This document shows positions 11,386-24,325 of a stretch of DNA of 64,000 bases, in pieces. The position numbers and the translations under genes were made by a program. The notes beneath the pieces were generated by a model. It saw nothing but the letters and a program-made list of their open reading frames with translations, was not told the origin of the DNA and did no database searches. The first letter of the stretch is position 1; each line of letters opens with the position of its first letter. The DNA is from Gambelia wislizenii. Its lineage: Eukaryota > Chordata > Lepidosauria > Squamata > Crotaphytidae. The stretch lies in NCBI GenBank assembly GCA_030847615.1, contig JAUMIR010000002.1:193361809-193425808 (forward strand). The letters are read 5' to 3'.

Positions 11386-14044
11386 TTTTTCTAACAGGCA
11401 AGTGTGTACTTTGTCTATTTGTTTTGTTGCAAAAAAAATTCTCCCAAGTATTCTTTTTCAGGTTTCAGAGAAACTAGGAATGCAGCTTTTGTACTAGGAG
11501 TAACCTCCATCATGGGGCATATGGCCTAAGTCATATGGCAATCAGGTGTAGGACTGGCTCATGGGAACTTTCCATTTTGAGCTCAGCTGAGAAGTTACTT
11601 CGGACACTACAACTCCCAGAATCCCCATCTGTCTGGGGGAGTTAACTTTCCAAGGTCTGGTTTTTGACGTGTGGTTGATTGAGAAAAGGGCCCACCTAGC
11701 TTGAGACTGAAGCAGCTATACAGACAGACATGAAGGGAGCCTCCTATTTAGCCTGCTTGTCCTTTCAGATTAATTGGAGAAAGCTTGCAGAAAACTGGGA
11801 TATCACAATCTGAAACTCAAATCTCATACAGTGGAAAGAACTAAAATGCCATTGTTTCTTACCGCCATTGGATTAAACAAACTACAATCCCTTCCTGAAA
11901 TCAAGCAAGATATATACCAAGAAAGGTCCACATTTTCCCAGACTCTGACCCTATGCCTTCTCAGCAGAACAGACAAAATGGACATTTCTAGGCATAACGC
12001 TACATTGTTTCAGGTGGTATTATTAGGTTTCGACTGGGTTAATATCATAAGGAGAGCTTCCTCCCACATAGAACAAAATAAAGAAGAGGTGGCAGAGGGA
12101 TTAGCCAAAGCAGCTAACCATTCTGCCCAGCTTCCCCTTCTACAAACACAGCTAGACCTTCAAAGAGAAAGGGATACATTTGAGCAGATACCTTTTGGTG
12201 CCTGTCAGCTCTGCTCTCCAGTGCATGCTCCCCCTCTGCTTGTTCCTCTGTGATTTCTGCTTGCTGAATCCTAATGTTGCAGTAGCCTTGGGATCATTTT
12301 CCCTTCCCATTGTTATTTGCTGCCTCAGGCTGCCTGCATCTTTTTCCTCCTCCTTTATCAGCAGCTTTGCTTTCCTGTTGAGCATGATGTTTCTTTAGGA
12401 TAAAAGAGGCTGGTAAGTTTCTGTTCCCTTTTTGCTGTTCATCTTCTGCAGCACGATAGAGCATTCAAGGGTGGGGAAGGACTATACAGCAGTCTGGCGT
12501 GTTACTGCAATCGGCATAATGGCAAAACCATTCTTGTCTCTGCAGCAAATATTTTGATGCTGTTCAAGCTGTTAACCAACATAAGAAGGTTCAGACCAAG
12601 GGCCAGCCCTACCATTAGGTAAAGCGAAGGGGCTGTCTCAGGCAGGAGTTGTTGAAAAGTAGCAGCAAGATGTTGGAGAGAGAGCTTTGTAAGCTAGGCA
12701 AATGTTGTCATGTATGGTAGCTGCTCTTGAAGAAAGCTTCAACTGCCATTCTAACTGGCTTTTGTGCATGGAAAGGAAGATTAGTGTGCCATCTTGTTCT
12801 TCATTTTAGGTAGTAAAATGTTCCAGGCCAGATTGCATTCAGTAAAGAATCCCGCTGTGTTTTTATTTTCTGCATTTCAACAATGGCATTCTACTTGCAG
12901 GAATGAGTTAGATATTCCTTCATATACCTTGACTTTAAAAAAAAAAGACCTCACAGACTCCAACTGGCCCAACAATGCCTAGTTGCCGCTACTGTTCTTA
13001 AAGATACGGTATTTAACTATAATTAAAAGAGGAGGATTTTGAAAAGGGATACAAGTAAAGTTTAAACCCTCCCACAGATTTTTACACCAATATTTTCAGG
13101 CACTAATATCTAGCAATCATCTGCTATCTTCTACCTGGACTGACTTATGGAAAATTCAGCTTGAGTCTGAATTGGGATAGAATCCCAGCGTGCTCTGGCA
13201 ACAGCATACTATGACTGACAACCAAAAATTATTAGTGTGTTTTGGAAAGTAACAGTAAAATTGCTGACCACGCTGTACGTATTTTGAAGTCTGGTGCTGT
13301 TTTCAGAAGCAGCACTGGGACATCTTGAGGCCAGTATCTCCCAATATATTCTGAGAAATCTTTGGCTGGTGTAGTTTGTTCTATTAGAATATTGATCATA
13401 CTCCCAACACAAGTTCTTTGTCTGGCTGCAGTGACTTAGAGGACATCATCACAGTCTTCATAGCCACAACACTACCAGTGAAAGGTAAAAAATGTAGGCT
13501 GTTGTGTTCATCCATATCAACATGCCCATTATAGCAATTCTAGCAAGTCCAATAAGTATTGTGTCTTTTTTAAGGTTAATGAGTCTTAATTGCCCATTCA
13601 AGATCAAGCCACCCCAAAATATTTTTCATTGGATCAGGGATTACCCACGAAAGGAAAGTTCATCCTCACTCCCAGTTACTGTGGGGATTGTAACTAAATT
13701 CAGAGATAAAAGGGTAACTGGGGTAAGGGAGTGACAGATGATTTTATAAACCTTGTTAATTAAAAAAAAAGAGACTGGTGCTTTGACAACATGATCCCTG
13801 ATTCCACAACATCACTGCCTGGTTGTCCTCTTGCTCCGTATTTCCTAAACCCAAATGGCACAGCTGTCGCACAACTTCTTTTATCCATGCTGAAGTTATT
13901 TAGTAATATTACAAAATCCTTCCTATACAGAAGAGCAATGTTATACTTTGGTTAGTGGACTGACATTCTTCTTCTTTTAAGAGAGAAGATAGAGGGTAAG
14001 AGGAAAGCTGCTTTAAGCTATTGATTCTTTTCCATTTCTACTCA

Positions 14045-15183
14045 GGGGTCGGTTCCACGGCTATTTTTTTTGCGCAAAGTATCGCATTAGCGCTCTTTCG
14101 AATTTGCACCGCGGAGTTCCCATGGAAAAGTTTCGCTTCCTACTTACATCCGTGTTGTAGTTCCCATGTCATTATAATGTGTATTATTTAAAATTTCGAA
14201 TTTCTACAATTCGAAGTACTTTAATTCCCACGATGTCGATATTACGCATCTTTTGTCAATATTATCTGTCAATCAACGTAGTACGTCATTCGTTGTACAC
14301 GTACTTCCTTTCGGAATTCCCGCCACCCGCACACTCATTGGTCAACCTTTTACACCCTCTTGGGTTTCTGATTGGGCATCTACTCTTCTTTTATGGCCTT
14401 TGTTGTCTTCAATCTTCCAAAGTAAATTACTGCCACCATGGAGGTTTTAGCTACCATCATTTCCTGCTTGTATTTGGCTATCAAAGTACTCTCCACAATG
14501 GTTTCATTCTCTGAGAAGTGTCGTTCCTACCGAAGAAGAACCCTTATTAGGAAGCGAAGACTTCGCAAAGGAAAAAACGCTTTCACTGAGTACTTTGCTT
14601 TGCGTAACGATTTTAAGAGGAATATTATCACCGCATTCAACCTACAGAACGAGCTGCCATGCATGCTGGCCCCGTTAATACACAGCTCACTGCGTCAACG
14701 GAGATTTTGTCAAACACATCGATATTCCGATGACATAGACGTAGCTGCTCCTGTACTTTTTCCTCCCCCCAAAGATCCAGTAAATCAATTGTTTCCGCAT
14801 GAGTCCAAGCTATTCCCCTGCCCCCTTCTTTGTTCTCTGTAGTGAATCCATAAGAAAAAGGAAGATGTTTACAGATGCTTCAAAAAGAGGGATGCCGGAT
14901 GTGTAGGCGGGTTTTCGATTGCGTCACTTTACAATCCGCACACACCTCCTACATTTAACATCGCGAATATAAAAATGTCGGATAGTTCCCATATGCGATA
15001 ATGCGCAAACTTGCGACACTTTTTTAAAAAAGGCGGAAAATCAGCGGTGTCATTAAGTGCGCCACTTACGGGTATTTTTGCCCCCCTCCTTCCGAAAAGG
15101 GCGATACAGATGCGGAAGACGTGGGAACTAACAGAATTCTAGGCGAATTCTTTGAGGAATATTTTTGCCGTGTAAACGGCCCC
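14045..15183 (+). mobile_element. PIF/Harbinger-like DNA transposon, 1139 bp
   Basis: The left end GGGGTCGGTTCCACGGC matches the inverse of the right end (GGGGCCGTTTACACGGC), and TCA stands on both sides (14042-14044 and 15184-15186). A 3-bp target duplication with GGG-type termini fits PIF/Harbinger. The element is richer in CpG than its surroundings and carries subterminal repeats with TATCGCATTAGCG on the left and ATGCGATAATGCGC on the right. It has no complete DDE transposase, so it is non-autonomous, but it keeps one 134-codon ORF. The superfamily call rests on ends and duplication length only. Confidence 0.68.
14438..14842 (+). CDS. 134-aa ORF inside the Harbinger-like element, function unknown
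   Basis: The frame begins in GCCACCATGG, a near-ideal Kozak context, and runs 134 codons to TAG at 14840. I do not recognise the product. Residues 1-20 are hydrophobic (LATIISCLYLAIKVLSTMV), followed by a strongly basic stretch from about 28 to 46 with RRRTLIRKRRLRKGK, and then a region with FALRNDFKRNI. The end is proline-rich. The basic block could bind nucleic acid or act in nuclear import. It may be the remnant of an N-terminal part of a transposase or of the Myb-like partner protein known from Harbinger elements, but no diagnostic motif of either is visible. Its neighbours inside the element are non-coding. Codon-level evidence of expression is absent. Confidence 0.4.
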   Translation: MEVLATIISCLYLAIKVLSTMVSFSEKCRSYRRRTLIRKRRLRKGKNAFTEYFALRNDFKRNIITAFNLQNELPCMLAPLIHSSLRQRRFCQTHRYSDDIDVAAPVLFPPPKDPVNQLFPHESKLFPCPLLCSL

Positions 15184-17432
15184 TCAGTTTCTGTTTCTCC
15201 CCTGGTCTTTGTTGTTCATCTGTGCCCCACGTGGCACTCCTTTGCATCATGTCTTCATATGTTCTGCATTGTACTGATCTTCCTGAAGCTGGTTCCCATT
15301 CTCCATTTGCTGTTCATCACGTGTTATGGATATTCTTCCATTCTTCTGTTTAGCAAGCCGTGTAGAATACAAGATGAATAGGAAGATGCAGGAAAATACT
15401 GAAGAAAACATGGAAGATACATTAGGAGTGTGTGAGCACGTTCTTATATCGTCAAGTATTCTGTATCAACATTTGCACATTTGAAATGTTGGCTCTACAA
15501 AGAAGAAAATTATATCAAATTAATCATCTGTACTGTAAAGTATTATCCTATGTAATTACTGATAATTCAAGTAAAATCTAAATATATGAAAAAGTAAGTA
15601 CTTAAACTGGCTTTGGACAGCGGTGAGAGTGAATTGTTCACAATTGTATATTTTAGAATGGTGGTGGACAGAATTTCCAAACTCTTACAGTAATTGTCTC
15701 TTGACCTGAGAATATGGTAACCAATACGTATCCTCTTCCTGTAGATAAAGAGGAAAAGCCATTCTGAAAAAGAATGTTCTGATGAAGTTGATTCTAAAGT
15801 ACTCAGCTGTGACTGGCCACAATGCTAGTGACTTAGAATATGGGTGCAAGAGGATCTTTCTTGCACAACATTATCCACATTCTTAGCTTAATGATGAAAT
15901 TCACATTGGTCATAAGTACCCTTCCCGAAACATCGATCTTGAGTAATTATCCATTACAACTCCCAGAATCCCCCCAGCCAACACTTTTTACCCCATATAC
16001 CTCCTCTGCTTATTCCCATTCCTTAGCTGTCTTCTCTTAGCTATGTCAATAATATAGATATAAGATATTTATTATTCAAATTTTCATTGTTATTACTATC
16101 CTTTTTTATAAATAATAATCTGTCAACATTCTTAGTATATTGGAATGTGATTCTATCTGTTTGATTTAAAATCTGTCTCTTATTTTTGGACTATATAACT
16201 ACATATGAGTCAGAGCTCTTAAGTTAATTATTAACATGAATAAGACAATGTTGGCTTAAGGGGAGGCACACCGGCCCTTAAGCAATAGCTTGTTGAATGC
16301 AGTGATTCCACAATTACTGACGCCATTATACTCGGCTTCAAATTTGGCAAGTCCACACCAGTATTACTGGTTATTGATGCATCTAACTTGCTTCCCCTGC
16401 CCCTTCCTTTATCCAGTCTATAATTGGGGAGGGGGGTGTTTGTGCTTGAATGGACTATGTTATCCTTTATAAGTGAATGAAAGGCTTTCTAGCATAAGGA
16501 GGAGTACAACATACTCTTTTGTATTAGATGGTTTGGCATGAATTCACTCAAATATAGAAGATGAGGATGGTACATATGTAAAACGCAACTTCTGTCCACT
16601 GCTCTCTGTGATTAATGGTTACCAGTGCCCATCTTATTTCAACAGCTGTTCTTAGCAAGTGTTCCCATTGTGTTTATGAAATGATCCAGTGCTTGACTTA
16701 TGAAAAACGTAATACAGCGGAAAACCAGAGAAGAACGTAATGTTGGAATGTGTATATTTTTAGAGAGGGGTTATATTTGTCAGTAGGAGAGGGGGTTGTT
16801 TTTTTAATAGCTATGCACTGTAGTAATCCCTTCCATTGTGAGCTTCAGTTATTTGGTTCTGATCTTCATGGAATGCCTCATGCATAACCTTTGGTGCCTG
16901 AGAAATCTGCACCAGGTGAGAATCATGATGTATGAATTAGCACAGCCTATATGAACCAGTTTTTAAGTCCAGAGCTGTCACTCTGAACAGACATATATAA
17001 TGAAATATATTGCTGACCTAATGCTCTGGACTACTGAAAGGATGAAATGTTCAGAATGGGATATGAGGGCATATTAAATTTAGATCTTCCCTCCCCAAAA
17101 AAATGTTTCAAGGGATCCTTGCCAGTTGGTAAGGCTAGAACAGGCTAGAAGTCTTCAAGATGCAAACCAGGAGGTTTTGTACGTGCTCAGCTTGTTGGGC
17201 TTAGACTATCCTGCTGCAAATGATGAAGCAAATGCCTTTAATCTCAAGGTGTCCTTTCTGGTGAATGTTTTGTGTTTGTGCCCTGATGGTTCAGAAACTT
17301 TCCTTAAAACTCCCTCTCAGCACTAAGTTCTTTCCCTCCACTTATTATAAAAAGTAGTAATAATAAATAACCCTCCAAAGGTGACATGTCTCAAATGAAT
17401 TCTCTTTATTTTCTTCTTGTTTCTCTTTACAG

Positions 17433-17472
17433 AGCTGAAGACTATATGAAGTTATCCCTAGACTCTTCCTAA
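17433..17472 (+). CDS. MXRA7: Candidate alternative terminal exon of MXRA7
   Basis: A long pyrimidine tract ending in TTTACAG precedes position 17433. Joined to the exon ending at 1850, the split codon becomes AGA (Arg) and the frame continues AEDYMKLSLDSS to a TAA at 17470-17472. AATAAA follows at 17610-17615, about 140 bases after the stop. Acceptor, phase and polyadenylation signal therefore all agree with a short alternative 3' end. MXRA7 is known to have isoforms that differ at the C-terminus, but I cannot confirm that this tail is one of them. A chance in-frame exon is possible because the peptide is only 12 residues. Confidence 0.35.
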
Positions 17473-17609
17473 GGCTTTTCCTTTTGGCATCTTTTAAAGG
17501 CTTGAGAAAAAACAACCCCCCAAACCTACCAGATACACATATCCAACTGAAATATAAATAACCCCTCAAAATATGGGACTTTCTCTTTGGCTGAAGCTGA
17601 GTTCCTCAA

Positions 17610-17615
17610 AATAAA
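17610..17615 (+). terminator. AATAAA downstream of the candidate MXRA7 exon
   Basis: This canonical polyadenylation hexamer lies about 140 bases after the TAA at 17470. It is meaningful only if the candidate exon is real. Confidence 0.3.
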
Positions 17616-20102
17616 ATCTTATAATGTCAAGACTGGAGAGAATCTTATGTGTTTGGGTATGGAGAACTATATGGGCTGGAGAAAGTAGGAAACTGCATTT
17701 TGAGGGGGTCTGTTCTTAACTGTGAAAGTAAGATGCTTAAAGTAAGTCAAGCACACTTTGTTACAATAACTGCTCTATATCCACTGCTCTATATCCACTA
17801 TCTTCCCAAAAATGATAAATTCTCTTTAGACAGCATGGACTAAGACTAACAATCAGATCAGTGATTCTCTCAACTATCTGGTCCCCTTCCATTAGTCTGC
17901 CTTGGACCAAAGCATATCTTGATAGCTTTGATGACAATGCATTGAGATTTGAAGCATTGTGAATGCTCCCTTCACTTGCAGGTGGAGATTTAGTGGTAAG
18001 ATGTAGACTCTAGTGTAGCTAGTCTTCCATTGTAGCCTTTTAATAAGAAGCAGTCCTTCATCTTAGATAGTGGGAAATCCTAAGAACTAAGAAGGATTTA
18101 CAGTGCAGGTCTACCCAGAAGTAAGTCCCATTGAGTCCAGTGGGGTTTACTTTCAGATAATGGCACAGGAGTGCAACCTTATTGTAATTGTTTATTAGTT
18201 GTGCTTTTTAATCATGAGGACTATAGCTTCATTAAAGCGCAATAGCCAGTGTATTTGGCCCTTGCCCCTGATCCCAAGAATGGCGTTTGAAAAAGTAAAC
18301 CTTGATATGTGTAGTGTCCCTCAAGTTATGATTTATTATAAATTTCCTGAATAACATCAAATGTATTGTTGATATGCGGCCACACTGATATAGCATCCTT
18401 TTATTTTTTTAAAAACCCCAATTTTTTGTTGCTGCCTCCCTACAACAGATCAATCAGTGCATTAAATTTTTACAATATACTGTAATGTACAGAAAATCAG
18501 TTCTGCAGACTTTATTGAAACAATACTTCCAGTAAAAACTATACTGTTGTTTAATAAGCTTTTTGTACCACAAAGAGAGTACTGAAGTAATGTACTGAGG
18601 TCACTTTCTATTTGTGGAATTACCACTTTGGGTTGGGATTCTTCCAAAATCCTATCATATTTTGAAGACAGATTAATCCATGACTAACACTTCATACTAC
18701 ATCAAAGCCAAGCTGCTTTTAAAAATGAAAACTTAATTCTTTGGGAATACTTGAAATTATTTACTCAATCATTCTTTGGAGTGCCCAGGTTTGGGAAATG
18801 TTTTTCTCTAGCATAACTTTTTTTAAAGGGCTTATTTAGGAAGCAGCAGGAAGCTGTAGCTTTTTAAAAAAAATATCTGAGCTTCCACTTCTGTTCATGT
18901 TTTCACTAGCATAATACAGTTTGCAATTGAATTCTGTTTATATAAGGACACTCGGCTTTGAGATACCTGTTAGCATCCACTCTGCCTCCAATTAATTATT
19001 TTGACTGATTCAGTGTTCCAGGCACTATTAACTATGCAAAGATTGCCTTATATACAATATAATGCTTCAGTATACAGCAATACATATATTGTAAAAGGAA
19101 TATGACTAGTGGTTGTGAGCAAAGGTATCTCCTCAATAATGTCAAAAATGGTTATCTGGGTATTTTCTACATTTTTTTTTCTAAATGTGAAGGTGACTCT
19201 TATACACAGGACTGTACTTTCTAGTGGCTTGAAATGTATATTGCCATTACTCAGTCCAATAAACCTTTAAATAGTTTATATGAATTTGTTGTTGTGTTTG
19301 TTAATGTGTATGGCCCACACCCCTCTGCCCTCAACTATTGTGTTTCAAAAATTACACCAACAGAATAATACTTTTTATATCGTTATTCAGTGTGGAAAAC
19401 AGAACCATTTGTTTGTTTGTTTTTCTTCTGCCCAGGATTAGCAAGTTAGAATAAGAAAAACGGCTTCGGGAAGAGATTCTAAAACAGAAATTCAGATTAA
19501 TAGTTGATTTAGGCATAAACTAGATATGTCACACAGATAGATGCATGTGGTTTCACAACTCTTTTCTCACTTCCTTTCAGCTTGTTGTGGGGTGCACCTA
19601 TTTTGGGCCTGCTCACATAAGTGACTTGTTTTGTTTCATTGCAGCAACATCAAAGAAGTGGGTTTGTACAAGACTGCAACTTTTCCAATATTACAAAATG
19701 TTTTCCATTCCACAGAAGAGGTGCAATTTCATACAGGGGACAAATGCATGAACAGATAATTGCACAAGTAAGCCAGCCGATAGGGAAGGCATGTGAAGAA
19801 TATGTGGTGCTCCCAGGGCTTGGGAATTCTTTGTTAAAAATTACAGTAATTCATTGCTCCAGTTGATAAAAAAAATTAACAATCATTTCAAGATGCATCA
19901 TTTTAATAGTTAAACACCTCTGGTATTACTTCTGAGCAGCAATCAACAGTTCTCATTGCTCTAAAGTGATCCTGGCCATTTAATAATTTTGAATTATATT
20001 TAGCAGATTAATTTTTAAAAGCTAATGTCAAAAATTCTTAACGTTGACTAATTGTTTTCATTAATGATTTAATATTAGCACTAAAGCTAACATTTAGAAG
20101 TT

Positions 20103-20240
20103 TTGGGCCCTCCAAATATTGTTGGTTGACAATTCCCATTGTTCTCTATAATTGCCCATGCTCACTAGGGCTGATGGGAATACTACACTCTGGCTGTAGA
20201 TACTCCAGAGTGTGACGGAGCATCTGAACCAGCTCAGAAA
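20103..20240. mobile_element. Degraded foldback element
   Basis: GGGCCCTCCAAATATTGTTGG on the left and TGTAGATACTCCAGAGTG on the right, with ACTAGGGCTGATGGGAATAC between, fit the same small foldback group seen at 24520 and 34585. Confidence 0.5.
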
Positions 20241-21058
20241 CCATCTAAAAGCAGACAAATAGAGGCAGAGTTCGACTCAAGTCTAGTGTGCCAGTAAACA
20301 TAATCTGGGCAGCTGGAGCAAACAAACCTACTGAAGAGAAGGTCATAATAAGCATACAGAAGTTAATAAGGTTATATCAGGTTGAATCTGGGCAGCTGAA
20401 GACTAGCTAAAGCCAAGTTCAGACTGTAGCAAGCAGGACATGCAGTTCAGGCTGTACCCAGAGGGCAGTTTTGCCTAAAGACATCACTGAACCAGAAACA
20501 GGAGGGAAACAATGGCTCCACTGAAAAGGTACCAATAATTGAGGGAAGGGGTTGCTGATCTAGGCTATACAATCTGAACTGATTCTGCTAGTCCTTTTCA
20601 ACCAGCAAGGATATGCACAGTGTAACTTGCAGGCTTAATGATGCTGATTCAGCACACTAAGAGCAGAACTTGAAATCATAGCTAGTTACCAAAAGAAATA
20701 GTTATTAATTCCTTCAGGCAGTGACTAAGGTATGTTTTATTTTGATGGGTAATCAGTGAGGGAAATCGCAGTGTAACTAATTTTAACAAGTGTGGGCTCA
20801 ATAAATGATGGTATTGGAATAGCACATGGTTCAAGTGCCAGTTCATGCTCTGTTGAGGTGACAAGGAGACAGATAGGAGAGTGTATTCTATAGCACAAGC
20901 CACTGGCTTGTAGCATTCAGAGTTTTTACAGAAGTAACTAAAAGTAATAATTTAAATTACAGTTGAAAAGAGCTGTTACCTTTAAATATTATAAATGCAT
21001 GCCCCCTGTTTCTGGCACTGAAGCTATAGCTGTACCCAGTTAGCTTTTAAAGTAAGGG

Positions 21059-21655
21059 CTTGTCTATATGAGGGGGGGGGACTATGAACACGTCTGAAAA
21101 AGCAGGCGTTTGCAATGATGTGATCTGCCTACATGGCCAAAAGAGCCCCCATAAACTCTGCATGACCCCCTAGCCAGCTGGTGGCCGCGAGTGATTTACT
21201 TGTAATTTTAAATCTGCCGCCACCAATTAAAAAAAAAAAACAGTTTCCCAGGGTGTGCACAAGCCACACTTTGTATTTACAAACAAATAAAATAAAATAA
21301 AAAAGTATAAAATCACCATTTGATCGACTTACCAGACCCTCGCTTAGCCGAAAACCCAACATGGCAGCCATAGCCGCTTTCCCTCTGTGCTAGCCCCACC
21401 CCCTGTGATCGTCCAGCCAATCAGATTGTACTGCCTGTTAGTATCTGTGTGAACATGAGTGTTCAAATGATCACACATTCGCATATCATACAGAGCTTTT
21501 AAAAATATCCGTATAAAGCCCCAGACGCGGTGCACACTGACTTTGCGGTGGATTTGTCTGCCCTTCTTCTGAATGACGAATTTGTGCACACATCCATATG
21601 AACGGATCGCTGATCTCTTTCATCTTGATCATATTATTTTGACCATATAGACAGG
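21059..21655 (+). mobile_element. TIR element copy A, 597 bp
   Basis: The left end CTTGTCTATATGAGGGGG is matched in inverse by the right end CCTGTCTATATGGTC. A second copy in opposite orientation lies at 31947-32501 and shares internal phrases such as CCAGCCAATCAGATTGTACT (copy B equivalent: AATCTGATTGGCTGGAC). It has no transposase frame. A clear target duplication was not found for this copy, so the superfamily is open. Confidence 0.75.
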
Positions 21656-22607
21656 ACCTAACTTTCCAAACTCTGAATAAGACATACTGGAGAATTGAAC
21701 CTTATGATTCATTAAAAGAGAAGTAAACGTTTTGTGGCTTCTTCCAGAAAAGCCAATCAGAAAGGTACAAGAGTGTCACCAACCAAGAATCAATACTGGA
21801 GCCTTGCTAGTAATGCATGCAACTTGAGTGGTCAGGGAAATGAGCTAATACACCAAAGCCACTGGCACAATATAGTCAATGCACTGAATCACTCTTAACG
21901 GTCACTGTCATATGTCTGTAAGAACCTGCCCCACTCCCACCGCAGTTTGCTTGAAAAAACTGGTAATCATTTCTCACAGACAGCTAGGACTGTGGGCCAA
22001 ACTACTTGTGATGATCAGCCACATGAAGCTTTTTTCCCATTATGTGCATTTATGTTCACAGTAGGAGTGGAAAACCTTTGGCCCTCTTGATGCTTTGGAC
22101 TTTAACATGCAGAAAATCAAGACAGCATGTGGCTTAATGTCTGGAAGGCTAAAGGTTTGCTAAACTTGTTTTGCAAAATGCAGCTGTGGAAGGTTACATC
22201 CTGCAGCAAAAGTCTAGCATGAGAGTAGTGGGCTTTCCCCTTTGGCTCTCCCTGCCTTAAAAGTCTCTCTCCTAATCTCCTAAGCAGAGGAATAGTCTCC
22301 ACTGTAATCCATCAGCATTTGTCTTCCATTTGTAGACTGCAATTTCTGAAGTTTCATTGTTCTAAAATACAGAAAATACATAACTAAACAGGTTGTACAG
22401 GCTGGCTCCTGCTCACTCTCTCTTACATAATTCTTTAAATGGGGTGGGAGACATTACTTTTAAAAGTAAGCCCAAGGATTCTTCAATCAATTCTAATTTT
22501 TTTATATACTCTTATAAATTTCTTTTAGCTACCAGCCTCAAGAACCCAAGTCAATCATCATGCTCATTTTAAAAACATTTCTACTTTTAGTAGCAGTTAT
22601 AGTAGCA

Positions 22608-22815
22608 TGCACCCTCAGGTCACCTGTTGGGAAACCTCATGAATTTCATAGGGTCTTCTTAGACAAGGAATTATTCAGAGGGGGATTGCCATTGCCTTTT
22701 TCTGAATTATAGCTGACAGCACCTGCTATTCCCTAATTTTCACAATACTAATCAAGGCTGATCCTGGTTAGCTTCTAAAACCAGACAGGACCTGGTACTT
22801 TCAGGGTGCTTCAAC
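22608..22815 (-). mobile_element. 5S-type SINE, minus strand, diverged
   Basis: On the minus strand the head-like TTAGAAGCTAACCAGGATCA lies upstream of a tail with CCTATGAAATTCATGAGG. The same head and tail occur in order at 27463 and 29243. The copy is strongly diverged. Confidence 0.55.
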
Positions 22816-23367
22816 TACTTTTATCCCATTAAAAATTGGACAGTGAGGTAGGAAGCATAGTTTCAAGCACATCGATGTCCTTTCAACATTCTAGTAGTGG
22901 TGCCTGAGCCATTTTTCAGTCAGTTCATCCTGGAGAACTGCTGTTAATATTGAAAGAATGGCCACTGCCTGGGCATGGCCAGTTAGCATACAATCACTGC
23001 CTAACCAGGACTGAGGACAACCAATGTATGGCAGGCAAAAGGATCCACACAATTAGCCCCACACATGAGAATATTCCTGAGTGCCCAGAATCTGACAGTG
23101 GCCTGCTGAGGCTGGTATGACAATGGCACCTGTTCTTTTGGCCATTGTGAAATCTGCTTTACTTACATGTTGTTCTGTTTTGTATGTCTTTTGTGATTGC
23201 ATATAAATGGGCTGCCTTTGAAAACTATTTGGAAATGTCACACATTTCAGAATGCAACTGCCAGATTTTCACCTAGTATCACTTAACGGGAACAAGTTAT
23301 TCCTATGCTACAGTTATACTGGGATGTACTGTCAGTTCCTTATGCTACAGCAATTACACTGGTCCAA

Positions 23368-23580
23368 ACCACCCTACCACCTGAATACACATCTGATCTC
23401 ATCTGACTGCAGAAGCTAAGCAGGGTCAGGCCTGGTTAGTACTTGGATGGGAAACCATCACAGAAGTCCGGGTAAGGTTAGGGCAGAATCCTGCCTGAAA
23501 CCCCAGAGTACTGCTGCCAATCAGAGTTGGCAATCCTGGGCAAGATGAACCAGTGGTCTGATTTAGTATAAAACCCTGTC
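23368..23580 (+). mobile_element. SINE with 5S-rRNA-like head
   Basis: The first about 110 bases match 5S rRNA in order: ACCACCCT, ATCTGATCTCATCTGA, AGAAGCTAAGCAGGGTC, CTGGTTAGTACTTGGATGGG and AACCATCACAGAAGTCCGGGT. The following part (TGCTGCCAATCAGAGTTGGC, GGTCTGATTTAGTATAA) is not 5S and is a SINE body. Because the 5S match ends in a fused body, this is a SINE and not a 5S gene. Confidence 0.72.
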
Positions 23581-24078
23581 CCTATGCTTTCTGTGTGCTT
23601 GTCCACTTGTGTGCACTGGATATGACCTCTAAAGCTGTGATATCTTGAGATATTACCTGAAGGGGCTGCCTTCTCAAATATGGGTTTGTAAGGGTATGCA
23701 AACATTTTCTGGAGGCCCTGAATTAGCCTGCAGTCTTAAACGGATTTACCTGGGAGTGAAGACCCATTAAACACTGTGGGGCTCATTTCTGGGTAGACAC
23801 ATGTATATAAGATTTCGCTGAGCCTGTTTTAGAAAAATCATGAAGCAGGTTCTTGCCTTATAACAGTTCATGTTACAAGGGGCTTTAAAGGACTGCCAGG
23901 TCTTCAATGAAGAGTGATGTTTTAGGTGTAACAATTTGACTAATGATTTGACTGAAGTTTTTCTTACTGAAAAAAATCCCAAGCTATATGAAATTGAAGG
24001 CTTTCATGGCCGGCATCCATAGATTTTCCTTGGTTTTTTTCTGGGCTGTGAGGCCGTGTTCTGGAATAGTTTCTTTCT

Positions 24079-24113
24079 GACGTTTCACCTGCATCTGTGG
24101 CTGGCATCTTCAG
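24079..24113 (-). ncRNA. Penelope-type minimal hammerhead motif (minus strand)
   Basis: On the minus strand CTGAAGA (24113-24107) is followed by a short GCC/GGT-type stem II and then GAAACGTC (24086-24079). The flanks TTCT and AGAA can pair as stem I. Minimal hammerhead variants in the terminal repeats of Penelope-like elements have been reported (Cervera and De la Pena). This copy keeps the GAAACGTC core intact. Confidence 0.6.
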
Positions 24114-24290
24114 AGAATGGTTGGGTAGGAGTGATAACGGCCCATCAACCAACCATCAGCCAAACAGACACTAACGAGCCTTGCATTTCTATACCCAGAA
24201 ACTAACCATTCAATTACACAAACTTACATATACTCCCCAACAGGGGGTCACAGCATATAAACTCCACATACACTCCTACCCAACCATTCT

Positions 24291-24325
24291 CTGAAGATGC
24301 CAGCCACAGATGCAGGTGAAACACC
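24291..24325 (+). ncRNA. Penelope-type hammerhead motif, decayed copy
   Basis: CTGAAGA (24291-24297) and GAAA (24318-24321) are kept, but the following bases read CACC in place of CGTC, so the cleavage-site region is mutated. It is the inverse partner of the motif at 24079. Confidence 0.5.

Noticed and set aside
11774..12253. 159-aa plus-strand ORF
   Set aside because: No recognised motif and no splice or promoter context. It may be an old retroelement remnant (ERSTFSQTLTLC, HNATLFQVV), but I cannot support a family.
23368..23480. 5S rRNA gene
   Set aside because: The 5S match is diverged and continues straight into a SINE body; similar heads recur in other copies.
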